Shown one piece after another: positions 1 to 8,158 of a stretch of 64,000 nucleotides of DNA. A program made the translations under genes and the position numbers. How positions within the stretch are numbered: the stretch's first letter is position 1; each line of letters opens with the position of its first letter. The DNA is from Streptomyces griseoluteus. Lineage in GTDB: Bacteria; Actinomycetota; Actinomycetes; Streptomycetales; Streptomycetaceae. Under the pieces are notes generated by a model, which saw only the letters and a list, made by a program, of their open reading frames with translations, was not told the DNA's origin and made no database searches. Location of the stretch: assembly GCF_004784465.1 (NCBI RefSeq), contig NZ_SRRU01000001.1, forward strand, positions 1-64,000. Reading direction: 5' to 3'.

Positions 1-105
1 CTTGAGAGGGTAAGGCTCCCAGTAGACGACTGGGTTGATAGGCCAGATATGGAAGCCCGGTAACGGGTGGAGTTGACTGGTACTAATAGGCCGAGGGCTT
101 GTCCT
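1..105 (+). rRNA. 23S rRNA, 3' end
   Basis: The first hundred bases match the conserved 3' end of bacterial 23S rRNA: the helix around AGTTGACTGGTACTAAT near positions 71-87, followed by the closing stem that pairs with the 5' end of the molecule. The gene is cut by the window edge, so only its 3' tail is seen. The exact mature end is estimated. A 5S gene follows about 80 bases downstream, the usual order in a rrn operon. Confidence 0.93.
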
Positions 106-187
106 CAGTTGCTCGCGTCCACTGTGTTGGTTCTGAAACCACGAACAGCCTCATGTGCCACACATGACGGTTTGATAGTTTCATAGT

Positions 188-304
188 GTTTCGGTGGTCA
201 TAGCGTGAGGGAAACGCCCGGTTACATTCCGAACCCGGAAGCTAAGCCTCACAGCGCCGATGGTACTGCAGGGGGGACCCTGTGGGAGAGTAGGACGCCG
301 CCGA
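188..304 (+). rRNA. rrf: 5S rRNA
   Basis: The sequence starting GTTTCGGTGGTCATAGCG and ending in GACGCCGCCGAAC is a typical actinobacterial 5S rRNA of about 117 nt, with complementary ends and the conserved loop CCGAACCCGGAAGCTAAG. It completes the rRNA operon whose 23S end is just upstream. The ends are accurate to a few bases. Confidence 0.96.
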
Positions 305-318
305 ACTAATTTTATGGG

Positions 319-347
319 AAACCCCCGCACCTTTGGTGCGGGGGTTT
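319..347 (+). terminator. rRNA operon terminator
   Basis: A GC-rich hairpin, AAACCCCCGCACC paired with GGTGCGGGGGTTT, around a three-base loop and starting 15 bases after 5S. Its position and strength fit the intrinsic terminator of the rRNA operon. The next gene starts only 21 bases later. Confidence 0.9.
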
Positions 348-367
348 CTGCGTTTAGGGTCAGGGAT

Positions 368-1012
368 ATGCGCTACGACCTCATCCTCTTCGACAACGAC
401 GGCGTCCTGGTGGACAGTGAGCCCATCTCCAATCGGCATCTCGCCGCGTATCTGACCGAGCTGGGGCACCCGACGACCTACGACGAGTCGATACGGGACT
501 ACATGGGCTCCGCCATGCACCGCGTGCACGACATCGTGCTGGAGCGGTCCGGGGAGAGGCTGCCCGTGGACTTCGACGACGTCTTCCACGCAAGGGTGTT
601 CGCGGCGTTCGAGGAGGAGCTGCGGCCCGTGGCCGGCGTCGAAGGGGTGCTGGAGAAGCTGACCGCCGACGGGGTGCCGTACTGCGTGGCCTCTTCCGGG
701 AGCCATGAGCGGATTCGGGTCGGGCACCGGGTGACCGGGCTGGACCGGTGGTTCGACGACGACCGTATCTTCAGCTCGCAGGACGTCGGCCGGGGCAAGC
801 CCGCTCCCGACCTGTTCCTGCATGCGGCCGAGCGGATGGGAGCCGCGCCCGAGCGGTGTCTCGTCGTGGAGGACTCCCCGCTGGGCGTACAGGCGGCTCG
901 GGCCGCCGGGATGGACGTGTACGGGTTCACCGCGATGACCCCGCCCGAGAAGCTCGCGGACACCGATCAACTTTTCGCCAGCATGGGCGAGTTGGCTGAC
1001 CTGCTGGTGTGA
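368..1012 (+). CDS. HAD family phosphatase (beta-phosphoglucomutase-like)
   Basis: A 214-residue haloacid dehalogenase superfamily hydrolase. Motif I is FDNDGVLVDSEP near residue 8, with the nucleophile and acid/base aspartates. The alpha-helical cap follows. Motif II is in VASSG near residue 112, motif III is the lysine in GRGKPAPD, and motif IV is in VEDSPLGVQAA. The layout is that of subfamily IA enzymes such as beta-phosphoglucomutase and phosphoglycolate phosphatase, so a small sugar phosphate is the likely substrate. The start chosen is the ATG just before RYDLILFDNDG; a longer upstream reading would run into the 5S gene and terminator. Confidence 0.88.
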   Translation: MRYDLILFDNDGVLVDSEPISNRHLAAYLTELGHPTTYDESIRDYMGSAMHRVHDIVLERSGERLPVDFDDVFHARVFAAFEEELRPVAGVEGVLEKLTADGVPYCVASSGSHERIRVGHRVTGLDRWFDDDRIFSSQDVGRGKPAPDLFLHAAERMGAAPERCLVVEDSPLGVQAARAAGMDVYGFTAMTPPEKLADTDQLFASMGELADLLV

Positions 1013-1104
1013 CCGTGGACATCGGGCGGACCTGACGGATGTCATGCCGACCTCTGGACGTTCGTTTCTGTCGGCCGGGCCCCCTCGGCCGCCAAGCTGA
1101 GGGC

Positions 1105-1878
1105 ATGACGAAGAACACGGGGAACCAGGGCCAGGACAGCCGGCTCCAGGACCAGCACCGCCCGCCGAGCGCGCTGGAGAACTTCAAGCCGCTCCTCATC
1201 GATGTGGCGCTGCCGCTCGGCTCGTACTACGTCTTCAAGGAAGCCTTCGGGATGAGCACGTTCGCCGCTCTCGCCTGGAGCAGTGTCGGGCCCGCGCTGC
1301 GGACGGTGTGGAGCCTGGCGCGGAAGCGGTCGGCCAATGGCCTCGCGCTCCTCATCCTGACCGTGAACGTGGTCGGCCTGGCGCTCAGCTTCGTCTCCGG
1401 GGACCCGCGGCTGATGCTCGCCAAGGACGGGGTGGTCAGCAGCACGGTCGCCCTTGGCATCCTTGTTTCCGTGGCACTGGGGCGGCCGATGATGACCGAG
1501 GGGATGAAGCCGTTCCTGGTGAAGGGGGACCCCGCCAGGGAGGGAGCCTGGCAGCGGCTCACCACCGGGGCGGCGGCCGGGTCCGCCGACTTCCGGCGCA
1601 AGGAGCGGGTGTTCTCCCTCGTGTGGGGGGTGGCGCTGCTCATCGAGTGTGTGGCACGTGTGGTGGGGTCGTACACCATTCCGGTCGACACCATGGTGTG
1701 GCTCGGTGGGGTGTTGATGGCCGTGGTGATGGTGGGGACCTTCGTGGTCAGCGGCGCGGTCGCGGTCGTGCCGCTGGAGTGCCTGCTGAGCGAGGAGACC
1801 TCCGCGAAGCACGGTGACCCCGTGGAGCCCGCCGGGCCGGCCCAGGACAGCCGTACCAAGCTCGCCGCCGCAGCCTGA
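1105..1878 (+). CDS. VC0807-like integral membrane protein
   Basis: A 257-residue membrane protein with about five or six hydrophobic segments: IDVALPLGSYYVF, LALLILTVNVVGLALSFVS, VSSTVALGILVSVALG, VFSLVWGVALLIECVARV and the long stretch MVWLGGVLMAVVMVGTFVV. The N-terminal 25 residues are polar and the C-terminal tail is hydrophilic. The pattern resembles the VC0807 family of uncharacterised membrane proteins; the function is unknown. The ATG before TKNTGNQ is chosen because the residues encoded upstream do not look like protein. It is followed by an MFS gene on the same strand. Confidence 0.72.
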   Translation: MTKNTGNQGQDSRLQDQHRPPSALENFKPLLIDVALPLGSYYVFKEAFGMSTFAALAWSSVGPALRTVWSLARKRSANGLALLILTVNVVGLALSFVSGDPRLMLAKDGVVSSTVALGILVSVALGRPMMTEGMKPFLVKGDPAREGAWQRLTTGAAAGSADFRRKERVFSLVWGVALLIECVARVVGSYTIPVDTMVWLGGVLMAVVMVGTFVVSGAVAVVPLECLLSEETSAKHGDPVEPAGPAQDSRTKLAAAA

Positions 1879-1969
1879 CCCGGACCGACCCGCACCGGCC
1901 GAAGATGAGCACAACTCATCTTTGGCCGGATCTGTTCAGCGCACCGCCCAGGGCCCTACGCTCGCCGCC

Positions 1970-3175
1970 ATGACTGACGTGCTGCGGCGGGGCAGGGCCT
2001 CGCTGGCGTTCGGTTTCTTCGTGCAGGGCGTCGCCTTCGCCCTGCTGGTGACGCGCATCCCGGCCATGCAGGACCGGTACGGGGTGTCCGACGGGCTGCT
2101 GCCGGTGTTCCTGGCGGCGGTGCCGATCCTGGCCGGGGTCGGCAGTGTGACGACCGAGCGGCTGGTGCGCCGGGTGCGGCCCAGCCTGCTGCTGCGCTGG
2201 TCCCAGCCGGTGGTGCTGCTGGCGCTGCTCGGTGTCGGTGCCGGGGATCAAGTGGCCGAGCTGGCAGTCGTCCTGGGGGTGTTCGGGCTGTCCGTGGGGA
2301 TGCTGGACGCCTCCATGAACATGCTCGGGGTGAGCCTGCAGCGGGCGTACGGGCGCAGCATCATGCTCAGCTTCCACGCGGCGTACAGCCTGGGCGGAAT
2401 CCTCGGGGCGTCGCTCGCCTGGGTGGGCGCGCACGAGGAGCTGACGCTGTGGATGTCGTATCTCCCGGTCGTGGTCGTGCTGTTGCCGGCCGTGCTGGTG
2501 GGGAGCCGTTGGTACGTGGACGGCGAGGCGGAGCCTGCGGAGGCGGCCGAGGCCAAGGGGGTCGCCTTCCGGTTGCTGCTGCCGCTGTGTCTGGTGATGA
2601 CGTTCGCGTACATCGGGGACTCGACGGTCTCCAACTGGAGCGCGAAGTACGTCAAGGACGTGCTGGGCGGGTCGGAGCAGTTGGCGACCGTTCCCTACAA
2701 CGTGTACATGGTGACCACGCTGGTGGGGCGGGCCGTCGGGGATCTCGGGGTGCGGCGGTTCGGGGCCGTGGCGGTGGTGCGGCTGGGGGCGCTGGTGGCG
2801 GCCTGCGGGTTCGTGGTGGTGGCGGTGGCGCCGGGGGCCTGGGTGGGGATGCTCGGGTTCACCCTGCTGGGGATCGGGCTGTGCGTGCTGGTGCCGCAGA
2901 CGTTCGCGGCGGCGGGACGGCTGTTCCCGGGGGCGTCGGACGCGGCGGTGGCGCGGCTCAACATCTTCAACTACGTCGGTTTCCTGATCGGTTCGCCGTT
3001 GGTGGGGGCGCTCGGGGACGCCTGGAGCTACCGGGGCGCGATGCTCGTACCGATGGCACTCGTGCTGGTGACGACGGTGTACGCCCGGTCGTTCGCGTCC
3101 GGCGGCGACCGATACGGTGGCGGGCATGAGCGGCCGCGCACAGTTGATGTGGGACGAGGCAGTAACGGGCTATGA
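1970..3175 (+). CDS. MFS transporter
   Basis: A 401-residue major facilitator superfamily permease with about twelve transmembrane segments and a charged central loop (DGEAEPAEAAEAKG, near residues 184-197). The fold resembles fucose-permease/YbjJ-like transporters: FGFFVQGVAFALLVTRIPAMQDRYGVSDG at the N-terminus and a conserved half around FNYVGFLIGSPLVGALGD. The substrate cannot be read from sequence. The ATG follows a short untranslated leader. The gene end overlaps the start of the acuC-like gene by 50 bp in another frame, suggesting co-transcription. Confidence 0.87.
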   Translation: MTDVLRRGRASLAFGFFVQGVAFALLVTRIPAMQDRYGVSDGLLPVFLAAVPILAGVGSVTTERLVRRVRPSLLLRWSQPVVLLALLGVGAGDQVAELAVVLGVFGLSVGMLDASMNMLGVSLQRAYGRSIMLSFHAAYSLGGILGASLAWVGAHEELTLWMSYLPVVVVLLPAVLVGSRWYVDGEAEPAEAAEAKGVAFRLLLPLCLVMTFAYIGDSTVSNWSAKYVKDVLGGSEQLATVPYNVYMVTTLVGRAVGDLGVRRFGAVAVVRLGALVAACGFVVVAVAPGAWVGMLGFTLLGIGLCVLVPQTFAAAGRLFPGASDAAVARLNIFNYVGFLIGSPLVGALGDAWSYRGAMLVPMALVLVTTVYARSFASGGDRYGGGHERPRTVDVGRGSNGL

Positions 3176-4298
3176 CTTCGGCCCGGACCATCCGATGGCT
3201 CCGGTGCGGCTGGAGCTGACCCGGAAGCTGGTGGCGGCCCTCGGCCTGGACCGGGAGCTGGAGGTCGTCGCGGCCAAGCCGGCCGGGGAGTCGACGCTGC
3301 GGCTGGTGCACCGGGAGGACTACATCGACGCGGTGCGGAGCGCCTCGGCGGACCCGCGCGCGGCGGACGGGTCCTACGGTCTCGGGACGGTCGACGATCC
3401 GGCGTTCGCCGGGATGCACGAGGTGTCCGCGCTGATCGCGGGCCAGTCGGTGGCGGCCGCCGAGGCCGTGTGGCGGGGGGACGCCGACCACGCGGTGAAC
3501 TTCGCGGGCGGGCTGCACCACGCGATGCCGGGCGGGGCGTCCGGGTTCTGTGTGTACAACGATGCCGCGCTGGCCATCGCCCGGCTGCTGGAGCTGGGCG
3601 TGGAGCGGGTCGCCTATGTGGACGTGGACGTGCATCACGGGGACGGGGTGCAGGCGGCGTTCTGGGAGGACCCGAGGGTGCTGACCGTCTCGCTGCACGA
3701 GCATCCCCGCACCCTGTTCCCGGCGACCGGGTGGCCGCAGGAGACGGGCGCGGGTGCGGGGGAGGGGGCGGCGGTGAACGTGGCGCTGCCCGCCGGGACC
3801 GGGGACGCCGGGTGGCTGCGGGCGTTCCACGCGGTGGTCCCGGAGCTGCTGGCGGAGTTCCGGCCACAGGTGCTGGTGTCGCAGCACGGGGCGGACACGC
3901 ACTTCGAGGACCCGCTCGCGCATCTCGCGGTCTCGCTGGACGCGCAGCGGGCGGTGCAGGTGGCCTGCCACGAGCTGGCGCACACCTACGCGGGCGGCAA
4001 GTGGCTGGCGCTGGGCGGCGGCGGGTACGCGGTGGTCGACGTGGTGCCGAGATCGTGGACGCATCTCGTGGGCATCGCGGCCGGGCGGGAGATCGCGCCG
4101 GAGACGGTGATCCCCGAGGGGTGGCGGCAGGAAGTGTACGCGCGCACCCGGCAGTTGGGGCCGCAGCGGATGACCGACGGCCGCTGGCCGGTGAGCTGGG
4201 CGCCCTGGGAGTCGGGGTACGACCCGGCCGACCGGCTCGACCAGGCGGTACTGGCCACCCGGCGCGCGGCGTTCCCGCTGCGGGGTCTGCTGGCCTGA
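3126..4298 (+). CDS. acuC: AcuC-type histone deacetylase family protein
   Basis: A 390-residue class I/II deacetylase-fold enzyme. The catalytic region includes GGLHHAMPGGASGFCVYND (tandem active-site histidines), YVDVDVHHGDGVQ (zinc-binding Asp and His) and SQHGADTHFEDPLAHL (third zinc ligand). A C-terminal GGGGYA motif carries the substrate-binding tyrosine. AcuC in Bacillus deacetylates acetyl-CoA synthetase; family members also deacetylate other acyl-lysine proteins, so the target here is inferred. The start is the ATG overlapping the 3' end of the MFS gene. Confidence 0.9.
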   Translation: MSGRAQLMWDEAVTGYDFGPDHPMAPVRLELTRKLVAALGLDRELEVVAAKPAGESTLRLVHREDYIDAVRSASADPRAADGSYGLGTVDDPAFAGMHEVSALIAGQSVAAAEAVWRGDADHAVNFAGGLHHAMPGGASGFCVYNDAALAIARLLELGVERVAYVDVDVHHGDGVQAAFWEDPRVLTVSLHEHPRTLFPATGWPQETGAGAGEGAAVNVALPAGTGDAGWLRAFHAVVPELLAEFRPQVLVSQHGADTHFEDPLAHLAVSLDAQRAVQVACHELAHTYAGGKWLALGGGGYAVVDVVPRSWTHLVGIAAGREIAPETVIPEGWRQEVYARTRQLGPQRMTDGRWPVSWAPWESGYDPADRLDQAVLATRRAAFPLRGLLA

Positions 4299-4393
4299 GC
4301 GGGGGGTGGCGTGGCGAGTAATCGTTACGCCAACCGTGCGGTCTTTTTCCGTTCCCCGTCCGGTCGCCCGCCCGAGGGGCCACGATCGCACTC

Positions 4394-5209
4394 GTGTCGG
4401 ACACTGGTGCCCTGCGCGCGCATCTGCTCGCCGCCCGTCTCGCCGGGGAGGTCGCCACCGCGCGGGAGGACAGCCTGCGCAACTACCGCCTGTTCGCCGC
4501 ACGCGACCCCCGCGCGCTGATCGGGATCGATCCGGAGCGGTCCTGGGGGCAGCGGGAACTGCTTGGTCTGATGGCGGACCGGTGCGGGGTCTCGGCCGAT
4601 CCGCTGCATACTTCGGGCCGGGACGTGATCGACCCGGAGCGGACGCTGGCCGCGCTGGACGCCTTCGCGCTGGCGATCGCCGGCGCGGCCCGGCGGGGGG
4701 TGCCGGTGCTGTTCGGTACCGGGCACCCGCGGCAGCTCCTGGGGTTCTACGCCGCCCTCGCGGACGCGGTGTCGGCGGCGGGATGTGAGATTCTCACCCC
4801 CGCGCAGGGTCGCTGTGTCGACATATTGACCCGGTTCGGTCTACGCACGCACCACCTCGACTACGTACGAGGGGTTGCCCTGGTGCGGGAACCGGCGAGC
4901 GGGCGCCGGGGTGGTGAGCCGGGTGCGCACAGCCATTCGCCGCTCCCGGTTCGGCTCGCGCTGGCGGCCGCGGCGGAGTCCGGCGGGCCCCTGCCCGGCC
5001 TGGTCGTGGGGGATCACGGATGGGTCTGCGGCGCAGGTCAGTTGGGGTTCGAGGCGATCGGTCTGGCGGACTCCGACGACCCCGCGCCCTTCGTCGGTGA
5101 GGCCGAGGGAACGGTGTCCGTGGTCGTTCCGCTTGACGACGCCGTACGGTCTGGTCACTACCGCCCGCTCACCCGCTACGTACTCAAACGAGCGTGTCTG
5201 TCACAGTAG
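4394..5209 (+). CDS. phosphatase-like protein, actinobacterial
   Basis: A 271-residue protein starting at GTG. It contains GVPVLFGTGHPRQLLGFYAALADAV near the middle and GLVVGDHGWVCGAGQLGFEAIGLADSDDPAPF near the C-terminus, the latter resembling a phosphatase-type acidic loop. Close Streptomyces relatives are usually labelled phosphatase, but no classical HAD or histidine phosphatase signature is complete, so the activity is uncertain. Upstream, 4299-4393 holds a small CG-rich hairpin followed by five Ts (about 4333-4348) that could end the acuC transcript. Confidence 0.6.
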   Translation: MSDTGALRAHLLAARLAGEVATAREDSLRNYRLFAARDPRALIGIDPERSWGQRELLGLMADRCGVSADPLHTSGRDVIDPERTLAALDAFALAIAGAARRGVPVLFGTGHPRQLLGFYAALADAVSAAGCEILTPAQGRCVDILTRFGLRTHHLDYVRGVALVREPASGRRGGEPGAHSHSPLPVRLALAAAAESGGPLPGLVVGDHGWVCGAGQLGFEAIGLADSDDPAPFVGEAEGTVSVVVPLDDAVRSGHYRPLTRYVLKRACLSQ

Positions 5210-5253
5210 GCCGCCGATGGGGACACCTCTTCCCCATTCGCATCACCCGCCCC

Positions 5254-5291
5254 TAGTCTGGGGAGTGAGCACGCAACGACGAAGAGTCACC
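5254..5291 (+). promoter_or_regulatory. putative bdtA promoter with BldD-like half-sites
   Basis: A TAGTCT sequence at 5254-5259 could be a -10 element. Just after it, AGTGA (5264-5268) and TCACC (5287-5291) are arranged as inverted half-sites 18 bases apart, matching the older AGTGA-n-TCACC description of BldD targets. BldD is known to bind the bdtA promoter in S. coelicolor; the exact site here is inferred from pattern only. Confidence 0.45.
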
Positions 5292-5338
5292 GGAAGGGGA
5301 AGCCGGTGGCCGTCGAGTGCGGAAGGTTCAGGTGTGTC

Positions 5339-5551
5339 ATGGCTGGTGCAGGCGAGAGGCCGTTGAACGAGGTCCAGTTCCTCACCGTGGCGGAGGTCGC
5401 CTCGGTGATGCGAGTGTCGAAGATGACCGTGTACCGCTTGGTGCACAGTGGTCATCTGCCCGCGATCCGGGTGGGGCGGTCCTTCCGCGTCCCCGAGCAA
5501 GCGGTTCACGAGTACCTCCGGGAGAGCTACGTGGGGGTGGAAACGGCCTGA
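5339..5551 (+). CDS. bdtA: excisionase-family HTH regulator BdtA
   Basis: A 70-residue DNA-binding protein made almost entirely of a MerR/excisionase-like winged helix: FLTVAEVASVMRVSKMTVYRLVHSG, then LPAIRVGRSFRVPEQAVHEYL. It matches my memory of S. coelicolor BdtA (SCO3328), a BldD target. The same family includes BldC. The ATG before AGAGERPLNEV is preferred; an upstream in-frame GTG at 5306 would add eleven residues that do not look conserved. GGAAGG/CAGG lies 7-11 bases upstream. Confidence 0.88.
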   Translation: MAGAGERPLNEVQFLTVAEVASVMRVSKMTVYRLVHSGHLPAIRVGRSFRVPEQAVHEYLRESYVGVETA

Positions 5552-5684
5552 CGGCGGTCCGGAAGATCCCGGAACAAGCCCTCGATTACGACCACGGCGC
5601 TCGGGCGGGTAGGCTGACCCCTCGTAGGTCGTATGGGCCCATGGCGCCCAACAACCGAGTCATGAGAAGTGAGCGAGGGTAGTC

Positions 5685-5783
5685 GTGGGCTCTGTTATCA
5701 AGAAGCGGCGTAAGCGGATGGCCAAGAAGAAGCACCGCAAGCTGCTCAAGCGCACGCGCGTTCAGCGCCGCAACAAGAAGTAA
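5685..5783 (+). CDS. 30S ribosomal protein bS22 (AURKAIP1/COX24 domain)
   Basis: A 32-residue, extremely basic protein starting at [19 protein letters not shown] and then [16 protein letters not shown]. It is nearly identical to bS22, the small actinobacterial ribosomal protein first seen in mycobacterial ribosome structures, and carries the AURKAIP1/COX24 domain. GAGCGAGGGT precedes the start. It is followed after 24 bases by a strong hairpin terminator, so it is probably a single-gene transcript or the last gene after bdtA. Confidence 0.93.
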   Translation: MGSVIKKRRKRMAKKKHRKLLKRTRVQRRNKK

Positions 5784-5807
5784 GCGGCACCGCGCGAAGA
5801 CGCGTCC

Positions 5808-5846
5808 CCGGTGGCCCCCTGTCCGACAAGGACCGGGGGCCACCGG
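5808..5846 (+). terminator. intrinsic terminator after bS22
   Basis: A 12-bp perfect stem (CCGGTGGCCCCC with GGGGGCCACCGG) encloses a 15-base loop that itself can pair (GTCC with GGAC). It starts 25 bases after the bS22 stop. Confidence 0.88.
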
Positions 5847-5963
5847 CATGTCCGGTTCTCCTTCCGGTGACGGTGACCCGATAGGTTGGCCGCACACGGG
5901 GAACGCGGACGAGGACGCGGTCCTCGTGCGCGCTCCCGCGAGGTCGGAAGAGAGGCGCTGGTC

Positions 5964-7025
5964 TTGGGAAAGGTCGTGCTCGTCACCGGAGCCGCCCGGC
6001 AGCTCGGCGGCCGGTTCGTGCGGCGCGTCCAGCGGGACCCGGAGGTCGACCGGGTGATCGCCCTGGACGCCGTACCGCCCGCGCACGACCTTGGCGGGGC
6101 GGAGTTCATCCAGGCCGACATCCGGCAGCCGACCGTCGCCCGGGTGCTCGCGGAGACCGGCGCCGACACGGTCGTCCACATGGACGTGACCGGCACGGCG
6201 CTGGGCGGCGGCAGCCGGGCCACGGTCAAGGAGACCAATGTCATCGGCACCATGCAGCTGCTCGGCGCGTGCCAGAAGTCGCCCGCCGTCAAGCGGCTGG
6301 TGGTGAAGTCCAGCACCAATGTCTACGGCTCCGCCCCGCGCGACCCGGCCGTCTTCACCGAGACCACTCCCGCCAAGTCGCTGCCCAGCGGCGGCTTCGC
6401 CAAGGACGCCGTCGAGGTCGAGGGGTACGTACGCGGGTTCGCCCGGCGCCGGCCCGATGTCGCGGTGTGCGTGCTGCGGTTCGCCAACATCCTCGGGCCC
6501 ACCCCGGACACCCCGCTCGCCTCCTACTTCGCGCTGCCCGTGCTGCCGACCGTGCTGGGCTACGACCCCCGGCTGCAGTTCGTGCACGAGGACGACGTGA
6601 TCGAGGTGCTGCGGATCGCCTCGCACGAGCCGCGCCGGGGCACCCTCAACAGTGGCACCTTCAACATCGCGGGCGACGGGGTGCTGCTGCTCTCGCAAGT
6701 CTCGCGCCGGCTCGGCCGGCCCACCGTGCCACTGCTGCTGCCCGCGGTCACCTGGGCCGGGTCGCTGGTGCGTACGCTCGGTATGACGGACTTCTCACCC
6801 GAGCAGATCCGGCTGCTCACCCACGGCCGGGTGGTCGACACCGGCCAGATGCGCGACACCCTCGGGTTCGTGCCCACGTACACGACGGCGGAGACGTTCG
6901 CGGACTTCGCGCGCGGACAGGGTCCCGGGCTGCTGCCGCCCGAGACGCTCGCGGAGGCCGTCGATCGGGTCGCCGTGCTGACCGCCGGGAGCGGCGCCCG
7001 TGTCCCGCAGCCCGGCGCCAACTGA
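5964..7025 (+). CDS. NAD-dependent epimerase/dehydratase (extended SDR)
   Basis: A 353-residue extended short-chain dehydrogenase. The N-terminal Rossmann motif is VVLVTGAARQLGGRFV, followed by the adenine-binding acidic turn (FIQADIRQ) and VKSSTNVYG in the catalytic strand. Where a YxxxK pair would be expected the sequence reads GGFAKDAVEVEGYV, so the usual catalytic Tyr-Lys is not evident and the enzyme may be atypical. The TTG at 5964 is chosen because it places the Rossmann motif at the N-terminus and has AGAGAGGCG upstream. The acyltransferase gene follows after 14 bases, suggesting an operon. Confidence 0.8.
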   Translation: MGKVVLVTGAARQLGGRFVRRVQRDPEVDRVIALDAVPPAHDLGGAEFIQADIRQPTVARVLAETGADTVVHMDVTGTALGGGSRATVKETNVIGTMQLLGACQKSPAVKRLVVKSSTNVYGSAPRDPAVFTETTPAKSLPSGGFAKDAVEVEGYVRGFARRRPDVAVCVLRFANILGPTPDTPLASYFALPVLPTVLGYDPRLQFVHEDDVIEVLRIASHEPRRGTLNSGTFNIAGDGVLLLSQVSRRLGRPTVPLLLPAVTWAGSLVRTLGMTDFSPEQIRLLTHGRVVDTGQMRDTLGFVPTYTTAETFADFARGQGPGLLPPETLAEAVDRVAVLTAGSGARVPQPGAN

Positions 7026-7039
7026 GGAGAGCGGCAACG

Positions 7040-8056
7040 ATGGCGGACGCCAAGGTCATTCCGTTCGACGACGACCGGTCCCGCGGGGGCGCGGGGCAGC
7101 GGCCGCAGCGCCGCCGGAGCACGGGGGGCCGGCCCGGCGCGGTCCAGCCGCTGCCCACCAGAGGGGACGCCCATGACGAGAAGCCCCCGGCCGAGGACCG
7201 CGCGCGGGAGGCGGCCGACGCCCTGGAGCAGCGGGTCGCGCGCGGCCTCGCCTTCCTGCGCCGCCGGCTCACCGGGGAGTACGAGGTCGACGACTTCGGG
7301 TACGACGAGGAGCTGACCGACCAGGTCCTGATGTCCCTGCTGCGCCCGGTGTACGAGAAGTACTTCCGGGTCGAGGTGAAGGGCATCGAGAACATCCCGG
7401 CCGAGGGCGGGGCGCTGATCGTCGCCAACCACTCCGGGACGCTGCCGCTGGACGGGCTGATGATGCAGGTCGCCGTGCACGACCGGCATCCGGCCGGCCG
7501 GCATCTGCGGCTGCTCGCGGCCGACCTGGTGTTCGTGCTGCCGGTCGTCAACGAGCTGGCCCGCAAGCTCGGTCATACCCTCGCCTGTGCCGAGGACGCC
7601 GAACGGCTGCTGGGCCAGGGCGAGCTGGTCGGGGTGATGCCGGAGGGATTCAAGGGCATCGGCAAGCCGTTCGGGGAGCGGTACAAGCTCCAGCGGTTCG
7701 GCCGGGGCGGGTTCGTCTCCACCGCGCTCAGGCAGGGGGTGCCGATCGTCCCGTGCTCGATCGTCGGCGCCGAGGAGATCTACCCGATGATCGGCAACGC
7801 CAAGACGCTGGCGCGGCTGCTGGGTTTCCCGTACTTCCCGCTGACGCCGACCTTTCCCTGGCTGGGGCCGCTCGGGGCGATCCCGCTGCCGACGAAGTGG
7901 ACCATCCAGTTCGGCGAGCCGATCCCCACGGACGGGTATCCGCCGGAGGCGGCCGAGGACCCGATGCTGATGTTCAACCTCACGGACCAGGTGCGTGAGC
8001 AGATCCAGCACACGCTGTACAAGCTGCTGGTGCAGCGGCGTTCGGTGTTCTTCTGA
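7040..8056 (+). CDS. lysophospholipid acyltransferase family protein (PlsC-like)
   Basis: A 338-residue protein. About 80 N-terminal residues are low-complexity and charged. The acyltransferase domain follows, with NHSGTLPLDG near residue 129 (the NHxxxxD block, here with a longer spacing to Asp) and MPEGFKG near residue 200. The later block VPIVPCSIVGAEE is also typical. It probably acylates a glycerol-phosphate or similar acceptor at the membrane face. It forms a pair with the upstream epimerase and is followed by a strong hairpin shared with rsbN. Confidence 0.85.
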   Translation: MADAKVIPFDDDRSRGGAGQRPQRRRSTGGRPGAVQPLPTRGDAHDEKPPAEDRAREAADALEQRVARGLAFLRRRLTGEYEVDDFGYDEELTDQVLMSLLRPVYEKYFRVEVKGIENIPAEGGALIVANHSGTLPLDGLMMQVAVHDRHPAGRHLRLLAADLVFVLPVVNELARKLGHTLACAEDAERLLGQGELVGVMPEGFKGIGKPFGERYKLQRFGRGGFVSTALRQGVPIVPCSIVGAEEIYPMIGNAKTLARLLGFPYFPLTPTFPWLGPLGAIPLPTKWTIQFGEPIPTDGYPPEAAEDPMLMFNLTDQVREQIQHTLYKLLVQRRSVFF

Positions 8057-8105
8057 GTTCTTCTCACAGAGGTCTTTTGAAGGCCGTGCGCAAGGCGTAC
8101 GTGAA

Positions 8106-8141
8106 AGCGGGGCGCCCCTGCTCGGAAAGGGGCGCCCCGCT
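8106..8141. terminator. bidirectional terminator
   Basis: A 13-bp perfect stem, AGCGGGGCGCCCC with GGGGCGCCCCGCT, and a ten-base loop. It lies between the converging acyltransferase gene and rsbN and can serve both. Confidence 0.9.
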
Positions 8142-8158
8142 CTCGTACGCGCTACGGG

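Noticed and set aside
242..1045. Long minus-strand frame opposite the HAD gene
   Set aside because: It crosses the 5S gene and terminator and has the Arg/Pro/His-rich composition of an antisense shadow in high-GC DNA.
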